Positions 1-8,767 of a stretch of DNA of 64,000 bases are shown here, piece after piece. Each line of letters opens with the position of its first letter. The first letter of the stretch is position 1. The translations under genes and the position numbers were made by a program. The DNA is taken from positions 6,790,739-6,854,738 of the forward strand of contig NZ_CP070973.1 of the NCBI RefSeq assembly GCF_017086405.1. Reading direction: 5' to 3'. Below the pieces are notes generated by a model. That model was not told the origin of the DNA and ran no database searches. It saw nothing but the letters and a program-made list of their open reading frames with translations. Origin of the DNA: Mycobacterium gordonae (lineage in GTDB: Bacteria; Actinomycetota; Actinomycetes; Mycobacteriales; Mycobacteriaceae).

Positions 1-286
1 AAGGATCGGTGCCGACACCGATCGGCGATCCGATCACGGTATTGCTGTTCGGTTCGATCACCGACACCGTGTCGCTTCCCTGGTTGGTGACATAGGCGTC
101 GCCTCCCGGGTTGATCGCCATCCCTACCGGGGCGGAACCGACGCCAATGGTCGTCGTAACGGCATTCGAAGAAGGGTCGATAACCGAGACGGTATTGCTG
201 CCGGAGTTGACCACATAACCGGCGGCACTGCTGCTAAAGGCGGGTAGCGGCAACCCCGGCGATCCAGGCGTGAACGGCGTCCCAGA
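1..286 (-). pseudogene. Truncated YVTN beta-propeller fragment
   Basis: Read on the minus strand, this stretch is an open frame bounded by an in-frame TAG at 287-289 and running off the left edge. It encodes at least two beta-propeller blades (cores GYVVNSGSNTVSVIDP and AYVTNQGSDTVSVIEP) very like those of the PE_PGRS gene just upstream on the same strand. There is no ATG before the blades. The only candidate starts are TTG at 253 or GTG at 214, neither with a clear ribosome site. It is best read as a 5'-truncated duplicate of the neighbouring propeller, or as the tail of a decayed PE_PGRS gene. The rest lies outside the window, so an intact gene with an unusual start cannot be excluded. Confidence 0.55.
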
Positions 287-400
287 CTAAACCCAGGCCA
301 CACCCGAGGCGTTGATCCTGCGCCCTGGGCGGCGACCACCTGAATCCAAGTCCCACTTGCCCGCCGTGAGGACAGAGTGAAACCCGTCGGCTTGGAACAC

Positions 401-2512
401 CTACCCGGAAATCACTGACACCGAGTTGCCGAAGCGGTTCGCGACATAAATCGCGCCGGTAGCGGGATTGACCGCGAGGCCGCCAGGCAACTCGCCGACG
501 GTGATGGTGGCGGTGACGGCATTGGTGGCTGGGTTGATCACCGTAACGGCGTCGTTCCCTGTCGTGACGAAGACGAAACCGCTGGTCGGGCTGACGGCCA
601 CAAACCGGGGAAAGTCGCCAATCGCGATGGTCGCAGTGACAAGGTTGGTGGCGGGGTTGATCACCGACATGGTCTGGCTGGTGATGTTGGCAACGTAGAT
701 GTACCCGCTGGCCGGACTGATCGCCATCCCGCTAGGCGTATCGCCGACGCTGATGGGCGGACCAACCACCGAATTGGTGGCAGGATCAATCACTGAGACT
801 GTGTCACTGTTGGAGTTGGCGACATAGACATTGCCAACCGGATTTACTGCCACCCCGGATGGAGTAATGCCGACGCCGATGGGCGGGCCGACCACCGAGT
901 TGGTGGCGGGATTGATCACCGAGACCGTGCCGCTGCTGAGGTTGGTGACATACACATTGCCACCAGGCTTGATCGCCACCGCCGTTGGACTGTGTCCGAC
1001 GCCGATGGGCGGACCGATGACGGTATTGGTGGCGGGGTCGATCACCGACACGGTGTCGCTCGACACGTTTGCGACGTAGATGTTGCCACCCGGAACAATT
1101 GCCAACCCGCGCGGAGAGACACCGACGCCGATGGGCGAACCGACCACGGTGTTTGTCACCGGATCGATCATCGCTACTGTCGCGTTGCCAGCGTTGGTGA
1201 CGTAGACGTTGCCCCCCGGGTTGACCGCCACACCGGTCGGCGTAGCAAAGCCGCCTATCGTCGTCACGGTGCCACTGCTGCCGGCGGTGCCTCCCGTCCC
1301 GCCCACGCCACCGAACTGCCCGGCGGCCGCACCGCCGGTGCCACCGATCGCTCCGGCCGCGCTGAAACCGGCGGCACTCGCACCGCCCTGACCGCCGGTA
1401 CCACCTCCTCCGCCGGAACCCCCGACACCTGTGACGCCCGCCAATCCCGCGGACCCGAACAATCCCGAACCGAGAATTCCAGCCGCGCCGCCCACACCAC
1501 CCAACCCGGCGTCACCACCAACCCCGCCGGTGCCGCCGATCCCGCCGGCTACGCCCCACGTCGTGCTTGCTCCACCGACCCCACCGAAGCCACCGGACCC
1601 GCCGTTACCGCCGGCACCACCGGCGCCACCGACACCGAGCAGCCCCCAGCTGGACCCGCCGGCCCCACCCTGCCCCCCTATCCCGCCGGCGAAACCCACC
1701 CCGCCATTTCCGCCGGCGATGCCAGCACTGCCCACCATGAGGCTGGAACCGCCGGCTCCGCCTGAGCCTCCGGCTCCGCCTGAGCCTCCGGCCCCACCTA
1801 CCCCCAGCCACAGCGCCCGACCGGCACCACCAGCCCCACCAGAGCCGCCGGCCCCGCCCACTCCTGTGGCACTGGCGCTGCCGGTCCCCCCGAAACCCCC
1901 GGCCCCGCCGGCCCCGGCTAACCACCCGCCGGCACCCCCCGTGCCGCCCGCTCCGCCGGCACCCCCACCGACGCCGGCCCCGCCGGCACCGCCGGCCCCC
2001 CCGTTGCCGAACAGACCCGCCGACCCACCGTTGCCGCCGGGCTGCCCTGGCGCCCCGGATCCGCCCGCACCACCGCTACCCCACAACAACCCGCCGTCCC
2101 CGCCGGCCTGTCCCGTCCCAGCCCCTCCGGGCGCCCCGTCACCGATCAACGGCCGCCCCAACAATGCAGTAGTCGGCGCATTGATCACTCCCAGCACGGA
2201 CTGCTCCAGTGCCTGCAACGGCGACACACTGGCGGCTTCAGCACCCGCGTAAGCGGCCGCACTCGCGCGCAGCACCTGCACGAACCGCTCATGAACCTGC
2301 GCCGCCTGCGCGCCCAGCGCCTGAAACTCCGCCGCGTAGCGACCGAACAACGTTGAGACGGCCAACGACACCTCATCGACTGCCGCCGGCACCAACGCCA
2401 CCGTGGGGGGCGCGGCGGACACTGAAGCCGACCGCACCGCCGCGCCGATCCTGTCCAAATCCGCCGACGTTACGGCCAGCGCCGCTGGGACGGTCGTCAC
2501 ATGGGTCGACAT
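401..2512 (-). CDS. PE_PGRS protein with C-terminal seven-blade YVTN propeller
   Basis: This is a 703-residue PE_PGRS protein. The start chosen is the ATG at 2512, preceded by GGAGG; a longer frame adds only six residues. Residues 1-100 form the PE domain and contain the YxxxD/E-type secretion motif (YAGAE), which in known PE proteins directs ESX (type VII) export. A GRPLIGDG linker and about 270 residues of Gly-Gly-Ala/Asn PGRS repeats follow. The last 300 residues hold seven repeats of about 42 residues built on YVTN/YVAN...VSVIDPATN, enough for one complete propeller. Such propellers usually bind ligands or proteins, so a cell-surface binding role is plausible. No catalytic motif is visible. 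A truncated copy of the same repeat lies about 115 bp downstream. Confidence 0.93.
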   Translation of the reverse strand: MSTHVTTVPAALAVTSADLDRIGAAVRSASVSAAPPTVALVPAAVDEVSLAVSTLFGRYAAEFQALGAQAAQVHERFVQVLRASAAAYAGAEAASVSPLQALEQSVLGVINAPTTALLGRPLIGDGAPGGAGTGQAGGDGGLLWGSGGAGGSGAPGQPGGNGGSAGLFGNGGAGGAGGAGVGGGAGGAGGTGGAGGWLAGAGGAGGFGGTGSASATGVGGAGGSGGAGGAGRALWLGVGGAGGSGGAGGSGGAGGSSLMVGSAGIAGGNGGVGFAGGIGGQGGAGGSSWGLLGVGGAGGAGGNGGSGGFGGVGGASTTWGVAGGIGGTGGVGGDAGLGGVGGAAGILGSGLFGSAGLAGVTGVGGSGGGGGTGGQGGASAAGFSAAGAIGGTGGAAAGQFGGVGGTGGTAGSSGTVTTIGGFATPTGVAVNPGGNVYVTNAGNATVAMIDPVTNTVVGSPIGVGVSPRGLAIVPGGNIYVANVSSDTVSVIDPATNTVIGPPIGVGHSPTAVAIKPGGNVYVTNLSSGTVSVINPATNSVVGPPIGVGITPSGVAVNPVGNVYVANSNSDTVSVIDPATNSVVGPPISVGDTPSGMAISPASGYIYVANITSQTMSVINPATNLVTATIAIGDFPRFVAVSPTSGFVFVTTGNDAVTVINPATNAVTATITVGELPGGLAVNPATGAIYVANRFGNSVSVISG

Positions 2513-2974
2513 CACGCCTCCAACCACCACCCCGCGATCCCAAATCTTAGGACGGTGCGGCAGCCGAAACCAGCGATCTCGGCGTCAGAAAGCCGGCAAG
2601 CCCGGATCTCGTCAGGAACGCTCTAGATCAGTGCCATCATCCGGAGCGGGTTATCGGGGATCTTCGTGCCCGCCTCCGTCAGCAACGCACCCTCGACAGC
2701 GACCCTTGACGCTGCGTCCAGGGCGGAGGGTACTCATCTTGTGTCGCCGTGGGCGCAGGGCGACATCTGCGCGCGCCCAGTTACTTCATCTGCAATCAAC
2801 ACAATTGTGCGCGAGCGCAAATTCAGACGACCGATGGAATGGCGAACGTTCCCCCCGGGTGCGAACGCACGGCGCCTTCGCGGTAGTGGGCAAACCTGCG
2901 CCCGGGCGAAGTTGATTCTGCGTCCAGGGTGGCGGCCAAGTCGCACTGCTGCACCGTGAGCGCAGAGTCAATCG
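2513..2974. other. Intergenic stretch with imperfect direct repeats
   Basis: There is no convincing gene here. The sequence around 2713-2760 and that around 2920-2966 share a pattern beginning CTGCGTCCAGGG and, about 25-30 bp later, CCGTGGGCGCAG or CCGTGAGCGCAG, so they look like degenerate copies of one dispersed element. A short palindrome, CACAATTGTG, lies at 2800-2809. In M. tuberculosis, from memory, dnaZX (Rv3721c) follows Rv3722c; it is absent at this place. Confidence 0.4.
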
Positions 2975-4243
2975 CTAGAGCAGTGACTCCGTCGCCGCCA
3001 GCAACGCACACGTCGACAGCCCGTCGACCGCGTCGCGCAGGTCCGGTAGCGACGGGAAGGATGGGGCGATCCTGATGTTCTTGTCCTCCGGGTCCTTGCG
3101 GTACGGGAACGACGCGCCCGCTTCGGTGACCGCGATGCCGGCGTCCTTGGCCAGCGCGACGGTGCGGCGCGCCGTGCCGGGCAGCACGTCCAGGCTGACG
3201 AAGTAGCCGCCCTTGGGGTCGGTCCACGAGGCAATCTTGGATTCGCCGAGCCGCTGCGCCAGAATCTCGGCCACCAGCGCGAACTTCGGCGCCAGGATTT
3301 GCTGATGGCGCCGCATGTGCAGGCGCACCCCGTCGGCATCGCCGAAGAAGCGCAGGTGCCGCAGTTGGTTGACCTTATCCGGCCCGATCGACCTCTTGGC
3401 GGCGTACTGCAGGTACCAGGCGATGTTTCCCAGCGATCCGCCGAAGAAGGACACGCCTGCGCCGGCGAAGGTGATCTTGGAGGTAGAGGCGAAGATGTAC
3501 GGCCGGTTGGGGTTGCCGGCCTTGGTAGCCAGGCCCAGCACGTCCACCTGCCGAACGAAGTCGTGCGTGAGCGTGTGCACCGCATAGGCGTTGTCCCAGA
3601 ACAGCCGGAAGTCCGGCGCCGCGGTCTTCATCTGCACCAGCCGCCGCACGGTCTCCCAGGAGTAGGTGATCCCGGTGGGGTTGCCGAACACCGGAACCGT
3701 CCACATCCCCTTGATCGCGGGGTCCGCTGCGACCAGTTCCTCGATCAGGTCGACGTCCGGGCCATCCTCGAGCATCGGGACCGGGATCATTTCGATGCCC
3801 ATCGTCTCGGTGATAGAGAAGTGCCGGTCGTAGCCGGGCACGGGGCACAGGAACTTGACGGCCGGCTCATCTTTCCAGGGCCGTGGCGAGTCCACGCCGC
3901 CGTGCAGCATGGAGAAGACGACCGCGTCGTGCATGAACTCCAGGCTGGCGTTGTTGCCCGCGATCAGGTTCTGCACCGGCAGGCCGAGCAGCTCGGCGAA
4001 GATCTCGCGGAGGCCGGGTAGCCCGTGCAGGCCGCCGTAGTTGCGGGTATCGGCGCCCTCCGGGTCCCGGAAGTCATCGCCGGGCAGGGTCAGCAACGGG
4101 TTGGACAGGTCGAGCTGCTCGGGGGACGGTTTTCCGCGCGTGAGGTCCAAAGACAGCTTCTTGGCCTGCAGGTCCGCATATTCCTGCTGGTGGCGCGCGT
4201 GCAGAGCCGCGAGCTCCGCAGGGCTGAGGGAGTCGAACGACAC
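2975..4243 (-). CDS. Class I/II aminotransferase, Rv3722c-type aspartate aminotransferase
   Basis: This 422-residue PLP enzyme closely matches my recollection of Rv3722c, the main aspartate aminotransferase of M. tuberculosis, which moves nitrogen between glutamate and oxaloacetate. Diagnostic stretches are DLTRGKPSPEQLDLSNPLL near the N-terminus, TRNYGGLHGLPGLR, FLCPVPGYDRHF, VPVFGNPTGITYSWE, WDNAYAVHTL, and the PLP lysine in STSKITFAGAGVSFFGGS. The C-terminus (EAGASFPYRKDP, NIRIAPSFPS) is intact. The GTG at 4241-4243 is taken as the start because it gives the family N-terminus FDSLSPAELAALH and sits after GGGAAGG. The longer frame to 4459 would read through the SRP RNA gene. It is a cytoplasmic enzyme. 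Confidence 0.95.
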   Translation of the reverse strand: MSFDSLSPAELAALHARHQQEYADLQAKKLSLDLTRGKPSPEQLDLSNPLLTLPGDDFRDPEGADTRNYGGLHGLPGLREIFAELLGLPVQNLIAGNNASLEFMHDAVVFSMLHGGVDSPRPWKDEPAVKFLCPVPGYDRHFSITETMGIEMIPVPMLEDGPDVDLIEELVAADPAIKGMWTVPVFGNPTGITYSWETVRRLVQMKTAAPDFRLFWDNAYAVHTLTHDFVRQVDVLGLATKAGNPNRPYIFASTSKITFAGAGVSFFGGSLGNIAWYLQYAAKRSIGPDKVNQLRHLRFFGDADGVRLHMRRHQQILAPKFALVAEILAQRLGESKIASWTDPKGGYFVSLDVLPGTARRTVALAKDAGIAVTEAGASFPYRKDPEDKNIRIAPSFPSLPDLRDAVDGLSTCALLAATESLL

Positions 4244-4290
4244 CAGGGACCCTTCCCCTCGAAAACGCATTTCACGCGTGGGCACAAAGG

Positions 4291-4376
4291 GGACCCCGCG
4301 CACCCGACAGAGCCCATTGACCCTTGCTGCCTTCCGGCCCTGGGGGAGTTCACAGGATAGACGCCGCGCGGGGTCC
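4291..4376 (-). ncRNA. ffs: Signal recognition particle RNA (4.5S, small bacterial type)
   Basis: The minus strand contains the invariant SRP apical domain GGCCGGAAGGCAGCAAGGGT, which carries the Ffh-binding GGAA loop region. The ends pair perfectly as GGACCCCGCGC with GCGCGGGGTCC (4291-4301 and 4366-4376), closing a long hairpin of about 86 nt. Mature ends may extend by a few bases. It lies between the aminotransferase and tRNA-Ser, where I recall ffs in M. tuberculosis. The RNA scaffolds Ffh for co-translational membrane targeting. Confidence 0.93.
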
Positions 4377-4459
4377 ACCGGCGAGTGTAGTACCTGGCTT
4401 TCTCGACGCGGCGGCGGCCGCGAGAACACCCGGCCCGCATCAGCAGTTACCATGACCAC

Positions 4460-4545
4460 GGAGGATTCGCCTAGTGGCCTATGGCGCTCGCCTGGAACGC
4501 GGGTTGGGTTAACAGCCCTCGCGGGTTCAAATCCCGCATCCTCCG
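4460..4545 (+). tRNA. tRNA-Ser (anticodon GGA)
   Basis: A complete cloverleaf is visible. The acceptor stem is GGAGGAT paired with ATCCTCC, followed by a discriminator G typical of serine tRNAs. The D-arm is near CCTAGTGGCCTATGG, the anticodon loop is CTGGAAC with anticodon GGA, a long variable arm typical of class II tRNAs follows, and the T-arm is GCGGGTTCAAATCCCGC. CCA is not encoded. It reads UCC/UCU codons and lies head-to-head with ffs. Confidence 0.95.
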
Positions 4546-4642
4546 CTGTACGGTCTGCCGTTTGACCAGGACCGATGCCGGAACCGACGATCGGGCCCGG
4601 TCAACGTTCGGCGGCTCGAGTCGACCAGCTTGAGGGAGTGGT

Positions 4643-5521
4643 ATGGGGCGCAAGGTCGCCATCTTGTGGCACGCATTGTTCACGATCGGCGCCGGCGTCC
4701 TCTTCTTCTATTTCGTCTTGCCGCGGTGGCCCGAGTTGATGGGCGAAATCGGCAGTGGGCCGGGGATGACGCTGCGTATCGTGACCGGTGCCCTGCTCGG
4801 GCTGGCCGCTTTGCCGGTGGTGTTTACCCTGCTGCGCACCCGCAAGCCGGAACTGGCGACGCCGCAGCTGGCACTGACCATCAGGATCTGCTCGATCGTG
4901 GCCCACGTACTCGCCGGGGTACTGATCATCGGCACCGCGATCAGCGAGCACTGGTTCAGCCTGGACACCGCCGGTCAGTGGCTGTTCGCGATCTACGGGG
5001 CTGCTGCCGCGATCGGCGTGCTTGGGTTCCTTGCGTTCTACCTGTCGTTCGTCGCTGAGCTGCCCCCGCCGCCGCCGAAACCGATCAAGCCGAAGAAGGT
5101 CAAGGAGCGCCGGGCCCGCAGCAAGAAGCGCGGGAAGGCCGTCGAGGCTGTCGACGAGGACGACGAAGGCACCGACGACGAAGAAGACGAAGAAGACGAG
5201 GCCGTCGAAGACACGGACGAAGCCGCCGACACCGACGAGACCGCGGAAACGGAAAAGACCGAGGACGCCGAGACCGAGGACGCCGAGACCGAGGACGCCG
5301 AGACCGAGGAAGCCCCCGCGGAAGTCAGTGCGGAAACCGGCGACGAGGCTGCCGCAGAGGCTGCTACGGACGACGAGGCCAGCGCGGAAACCGTCGAAGC
5401 GCCGGCCCCCACGTCCGAAAAGACCGTGGAAACGTCGGCGCGGCTTCGCAACCGCCGTCCCACCGGCAAGACTTCGCATCGCCGGCGGCGCACCCGAGGC
5501 GGCGTCGCGGTCGAGGAGTAG
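4643..5521 (+). CDS. Rv3723-like membrane protein with acidic repetitive tail
   Basis: The first 145 residues contain four hydrophobic segments: LWHALFTIGAGVLFFYFVL, the MTLRIVTGALLGLAALPVVF region, ICSIVAHVLAGVLIIGTAI and LFAIYGAAAAIGVLGFLAFYL. A PPPPPKPIKPKKVK basic-proline linker follows, then a 110-residue highly acidic tail (runs of E and D), and the protein ends in an Arg-rich patch. The acidic tail includes three exact copies of a 15-bp unit. By position next to the Rv3722c homologue it corresponds to Rv3723, whose function I do not know. The ATG follows a good GAGGGAG site with 6-nt spacing. The tail is probably cytoplasmic and disordered. Confidence 0.88.
   Translation: MGRKVAILWHALFTIGAGVLFFYFVLPRWPELMGEIGSGPGMTLRIVTGALLGLAALPVVFTLLRTRKPELATPQLALTIRICSIVAHVLAGVLIIGTAISEHWFSLDTAGQWLFAIYGAAAAIGVLGFLAFYLSFVAELPPPPPKPIKPKKVKERRARSKKRGKAVEAVDEDDEGTDDEEDEEDEAVEDTDEAADTDETAETEKTEDAETEDAETEDAETEEAPAEVSAETGDEAAAEAATDDEASAETVEAPAPTSEKTVETSARLRNRRPTGKTSHRRRRTRGGVAVEE
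5261..5305 (+). repeat. Three tandem 15-bp units in the acidic tail
   Basis: The unit GAGGACGCCGAGACC occurs three times head to tail at 5261, 5276 and 5291, coding EDAET each time, and is followed by a decayed fourth unit. In-frame 15-bp repeats are prone to slippage, so tail length may vary between strains. Confidence 0.9.
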
Positions 5522-5525
5522 TTCC

Positions 5526-6266
5526 TCACCGGCGACGCAAGCGCTCCACATAGTCGGCAATGCCCCGCAACGTCCGCGGGGCTCCCCAGATCTCGCGGAC
5601 CTCACCGTCGATGTCGGCAGCGGCACGAATGCGGGCCAGCGCCGGACCGCGCAGCTGAAATTTCGTGTGGCCATACGCCTGCGGCGGAATAGCGGCGAGG
5701 TCGGTTGCCTCCGCAACGGCCGCGCCGAGCACGTCATCGGCGACGACGCGGTGGGCCAAACCTCTGGCGACGGCGTCATCACCGCGGTAGTTGCGTGCGC
5801 CCAGCACGACTTCCTCGGCGTGGTCACCGCAGGCATAGCGGATGACTTCGAGCGCAGCGACCGGAAACGCCACTCCGACCCGAACCTCGGCCGCCCCGAT
5901 CTGCGCCTCGGGGCTGGCCAGGCGCCAGTCGCAGGCGCACGCCAGCACGCAGCCGCCGGCAATCGCGGCGCCGTTGATCGCGGCCACCGTCGGGCCTGGA
6001 TAGCCGAACACCGCCTCGAACGCGTCGGACAGCGCCGGCACCAGCCGATCGGTATACGCCGACCCACCCTCGACCACGCGGTTGAGGTCGACCCCGGCGG
6101 AGAACACCTTTCCGCCGCCGGTGATGACCAGCGCTTCGCCACCTGATTGCGCCAGCCGCGCGACCACCTCGGTCAGTTCGCCGAGAAGGTCGACATCGAG
6201 AGCATTCACCCGACCCGACGACAGGGTTAGCACGTGGACAGAACCTGTGGCTTTGACGTCGATCAC
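5526..6266 (-). CDS. Enoyl-CoA hydratase/isomerase (crotonase) family protein
   Basis: This is a 246-residue crotonase-fold protein, the usual family length. Recognisable parts are GGGKVFSAGVDL, which forms the first oxyanion-hole strand, and INGAAIAGGCVLACACDWRLAS, the second oxyanion-hole glycine region. IGAAEVRVGVAFP follows, where crotonases place the second catalytic residue. The family acts on acyl-CoA thioesters in beta-oxidation or related pathways; the substrate cannot be told from sequence. The GTG at 6264-6266 is preferred because it follows AGGG and yields the normal N-terminus VIDVKATGSVHVLTL. The frame upstream to 6839 has no similarity to the family. It converges on the Rv3723-like gene with only 4 bp between stops. 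Confidence 0.87.
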   Translation of the reverse strand: MIDVKATGSVHVLTLSSGRVNALDVDLLGELTEVVARLAQSGGEALVITGGGKVFSAGVDLNRVVEGGSAYTDRLVPALSDAFEAVFGYPGPTVAAINGAAIAGGCVLACACDWRLASPEAQIGAAEVRVGVAFPVAALEVIRYACGDHAEEVVLGARNYRGDDAVARGLAHRVVADDVLGAAVAEATDLAAIPPQAYGHTKFQLRGPALARIRAAADIDGEVREIWGAPRTLRGIADYVERLRRR

Positions 6267-6453
6267 AGTCCCTACTACACCAGGATCCCTGGGATATCGG
6301 GGCAATGGCCGGTGGCACACCCGGTGATAGCCGCCTGCGATCGCGCCAAGGCGTGCCGCGGCGCCACCATAATTGGGATCGGTAGCGCGAGCGACGATCT
6401 GTACTTCTGCCATGACGACGCCATTGGGGCGGCGCATTACGGAAGGAAGTCCA

Positions 6454-6939
6454 GTGAAGCGTGTAATCGCGGTGGCGATCGGAACCCTTGGCTGCGCGTC
6501 GGCGCTGGTCGGCTGCTCCAGCGGCGGCCACAGTGCCAGCCCGGCTTCGGGCGGCCCGGCCAGCGTGGCCACCAACGGTGGGGCCGGTACCGAGGTCAAG
6601 GTCGGCGGCTCGGACCTGCCCGGTTTGAACCCCTCCTCGGTGACCTGCGTCAAGCAGGGCGGCAAGATCAACATCGGCAGTGGTTCGACCGGCGGCCAGC
6701 AGGCCCTAGCCGTGGTCATGGCCGACGGCAACCCGCCCACGGTTGAGTCGCTGGCCATGGTCGTCGACGGCAACGCCTTGTCGGTCGCGGACAACATGGG
6801 CTCCAAGGTGGGGTCGGCCAAGGTGTCGGTAGACGGCAAGACCTACACCATCACCGGTCAGGCCGAGGGCGCCGACCTAAAGAACCCGATGGCCGGGATG
6901 ATCACCAAGGACTTCAACATCAAGGTCTCGTGCGGCTGA
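6454..6939 (+). CDS. LpqH-like (19-kDa antigen family) lipoprotein
   Basis: This is a 161-residue secreted lipoprotein. A short signal sequence, VKRVIAVAIGTLGCASALVG, ends in the lipobox LVGC, giving an acylated Cys near residue 22. The mature part has a Ser/Gly/Ala-rich linker and an LpqH-type domain ending NPMAGMITKDFNIKVSCG, closely resembling the C-terminus of the 19-kDa antigen (NPMSPVNKSFEIEVTCS, from memory). Two mature-domain cysteines (VTCVKQ and the terminal VSCG) probably form a disulphide. The GTG at 6454 follows GGAAGGAAG at 6441-6449; longer starts add residues without a signal. It is predicted to be an outer-surface lipoprotein, and members of this family are TLR2 agonists. Confidence 0.9.
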   Translation: MKRVIAVAIGTLGCASALVGCSSGGHSASPASGGPASVATNGGAGTEVKVGGSDLPGLNPSSVTCVKQGGKINIGSGSTGGQQALAVVMADGNPPTVESLAMVVDGNALSVADNMGSKVGSAKVSVDGKTYTITGQAEGADLKNPMAGMITKDFNIKVSCG

Positions 6940-6955
6940 TCCGGGGTGGTTCGGC

Positions 6956-6984
6956 ACGGCGGGCATGCACTGCATGTCCGCCGT
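6956..6984 (+). terminator. Hairpin after the lipoprotein gene
   Basis: ACGGCGGGCATGCA pairs with TGCATGTCCGCCGT (13 of 14 positions, one G-T wobble), a strong stem 17 bp past the lipoprotein stop. There is no U-tract, as is common for mycobacterial terminators. It separates the lipoprotein from the CHAT-associated operon. Confidence 0.5.
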
Positions 6985-7010
6985 TCCGGATTGGCCGGCC
7001 GATCCAGACT

Positions 7011-7016
7011 TATGAT
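7011..7016 (+). promoter_or_regulatory. -10 box of a leaderless promoter (TPR gene)
   Basis: TATGAT lies 6 nt before the GTG start at 7023, the spacing expected if transcription begins at the start codon. There is no Shine-Dalgarno sequence. This supports the GTG as the true start and as the head of the CHAT operon. Confidence 0.55.
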
Positions 7017-7022
7017 GCAGCC

Positions 7023-8767
7023 GTGTCGATCTCCGACGACCTCGAACGTGCCCTTGCACAGGCCCACGGCCTGGCGCTCGCGGCCGACGAGGACGCCTCG
7101 CGAGACCTGCTGCTGTCGCTGATGCCGCGCATCGAGCAGGCGGATCGCGACGACCTGGCCCTGGAGGTCTTTGCTCAGCTCGGTGCGATCTACCTGGCCC
7201 GGGGCGCGAATGAAGGCGTGCGCGAATGCATTCGGCGCATTCATGAACCGTTGGCCATTTACCGGAGCATTCTGGCCGGTAGCTCCCCGCAGGCGGCCGA
7301 GCAGGTGCACATGCCGCACCACGAGATCGAGCGGATGATCTGCCGTTACTCGCGGCGCGCACAGTTCCTACAGATCGGTCTGGCCGCGGCAGAGGGTCGG
7401 CACGAGGAGGCCGGGCCCGTCTGGATGTGCTGGCCGAACCGCGAACCGAGTTCCCCGACCTCGCCGAGGAAGGTGGTGCTCTGCTCACCCACGCCCGGGT
7501 GCTGTGCGCGACGGCACTGTGCGACGACGACCTGCATGTGCAGTCCGTTGCGTTGTGGAAGCAGGTGCTCGACATTCCGCACCGGGCCGGCGCCGCTGCC
7601 GAATACGCCGATCACATCTGGGTTATGGCGGCCACCCACTACGGTCGATTCTGCGTCGAAACCGGGCGTCTGTCCGAGGCCGAGCCCTGGCTGCGCCGCG
7701 CGGGCGCGCGGGCGGAGGCCAAAGGCTGGGAATTGGCTGCCGCTCGAACACAATTGGAACGCGCCGCAGCCGCCTGGTCGATCGGTGACCACGTCGGTAC
7801 CGAGCAGCTCGCGTCGGAGGCCTACCAGGTGATCAGCCGCTACGCGCGGGCACACGACGTCTCACGCTGCTGGCTATACCTGGGTCTGACCCGGCTGGCC
7901 GGTGGCGCACTGGAAGAAGCCGACCGCTGCTGGGAACAGGCCGAACGGCACTGGCGCGAACTGGGTAAACCCTTGTATCTGCACCGTATCTTGTTGCAGC
8001 GCAGTTGGATCGCTATCTTCTGGGGCCGGTTCGCCGACGCGGTCGAGCTGATCGCCCAGGCTCGCGAGTTGCTCGACTCCTCCCCGCGCAGTAGCTGGCT
8101 GCAGTACGCCCTGCTCGACAACCACCTCGGAACGGTGTGGCGCGCCGATGCGCTGTCTGACCTGGGATTCGACGGTTCGGGCGACCCCGACGAGTCGCTG
8201 CAGGAAACCGAGGCCCGGCAGGCCGAGGCGCTGGGACTGCTGCGCGGCGAGGTGGGCACCGCGGAATACCGGCGCGCCATGGCTAAATTGGAGCAGGCCG
8301 CCGAACTCAAGATACCCGCGGCTCTGGCCGTCGACTCGGTGCGCTATTCGATCGCCGATGCTGATGCGCGATCACGTTGGGCGGCAAGCATTTCGGCACC
8401 CATCCTGGCGAGCGCCTTCGCGGTTTCCTGGGAATGGGAGAATACCCAGCTGGTCAGTGAATTGGTCGAATACCACAGCGCGCGCGGAACTTTCAACAAC
8501 GAAAAGCCACAGCGCCGAGTCGGTGAATGGGAGTCGACGGCTGCCGCAACCGCATTCGTCGACGCCGGTGACGAACTCGCACCGGCGACCGCGGCGGCCG
8601 GACCGTCGGCGCCAGACACTGCTTCCCTGACCACACTCGGGCCGCTGCCTCCACTGCAGATGCAACCCGGGACGGGGCCGATCATGAGCCACTACCGCGA
8701 ACTGGCGCTACAACGGTACGGCCGTGCGGTCACCGCGTCCGAGCCGGCCTGGGCCACCTGGCCGTGA
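7023..8767 (+). pseudogene. TPR-repeat partner of the CHAT protease, frameshifted
   Basis: The reading frame starting at GTG 7023 (VSISDDLERALAQAHGLALA) is open to about 7412 and then loses helical character. From about 7415 the continuation (ARLDVLAEPRTEFPDLAEEGG) lies in another frame and runs to 8767. Adding one base near 7412-7413 (GCC-CGG instead of GCC-GGG) joins them as EEARARLDVLAEP and gives a protein of about 581 residues. The product is alpha-helical with TPR-like pairs, such as HYGRFCVETGRLSEAEPWLRRA and CWLYLGLTRLAGGALEEADRCWEQAERHW. Its stop overlaps the CHAT protease start (GTGA), so the two are translationally coupled. Either the gene is inactivated or one base is missing from the assembly. 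The remaining sequence is undecayed, which favours a recent mutation or an error. Confidence 0.8.

Noticed and set aside
1300..2100. Regular short repeats resembling an array
   Set aside because: The repeats are in-frame PGRS codons with no conserved spacer/repeat structure. No CRISPR array or cas gene is present in the window.
992..2252. Long plus-strand frames opposite the first PE_PGRS gene, rich in Pro, Ala and Thr
   Set aside because: They are the antisense of Gly-Gly-Ala repeats, which gives Pro/Ala-rich shadow frames. They have no ribosome sites or domains.
5038..5529. Serine-rich minus-strand frame opposite the acidic tail
   Set aside because: Ser-rich sequence is the expected antisense of the Glu/Asp codons; there is no start site and it overlaps a well-supported gene.
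7427..8767. TPR-rich frame as an independent gene starting at GTG 7427
   Set aside because: The frame is open upstream, there is no ribosome site, and the sequence before 7412 in another frame continues the same protein, so one frameshifted gene is the better reading.
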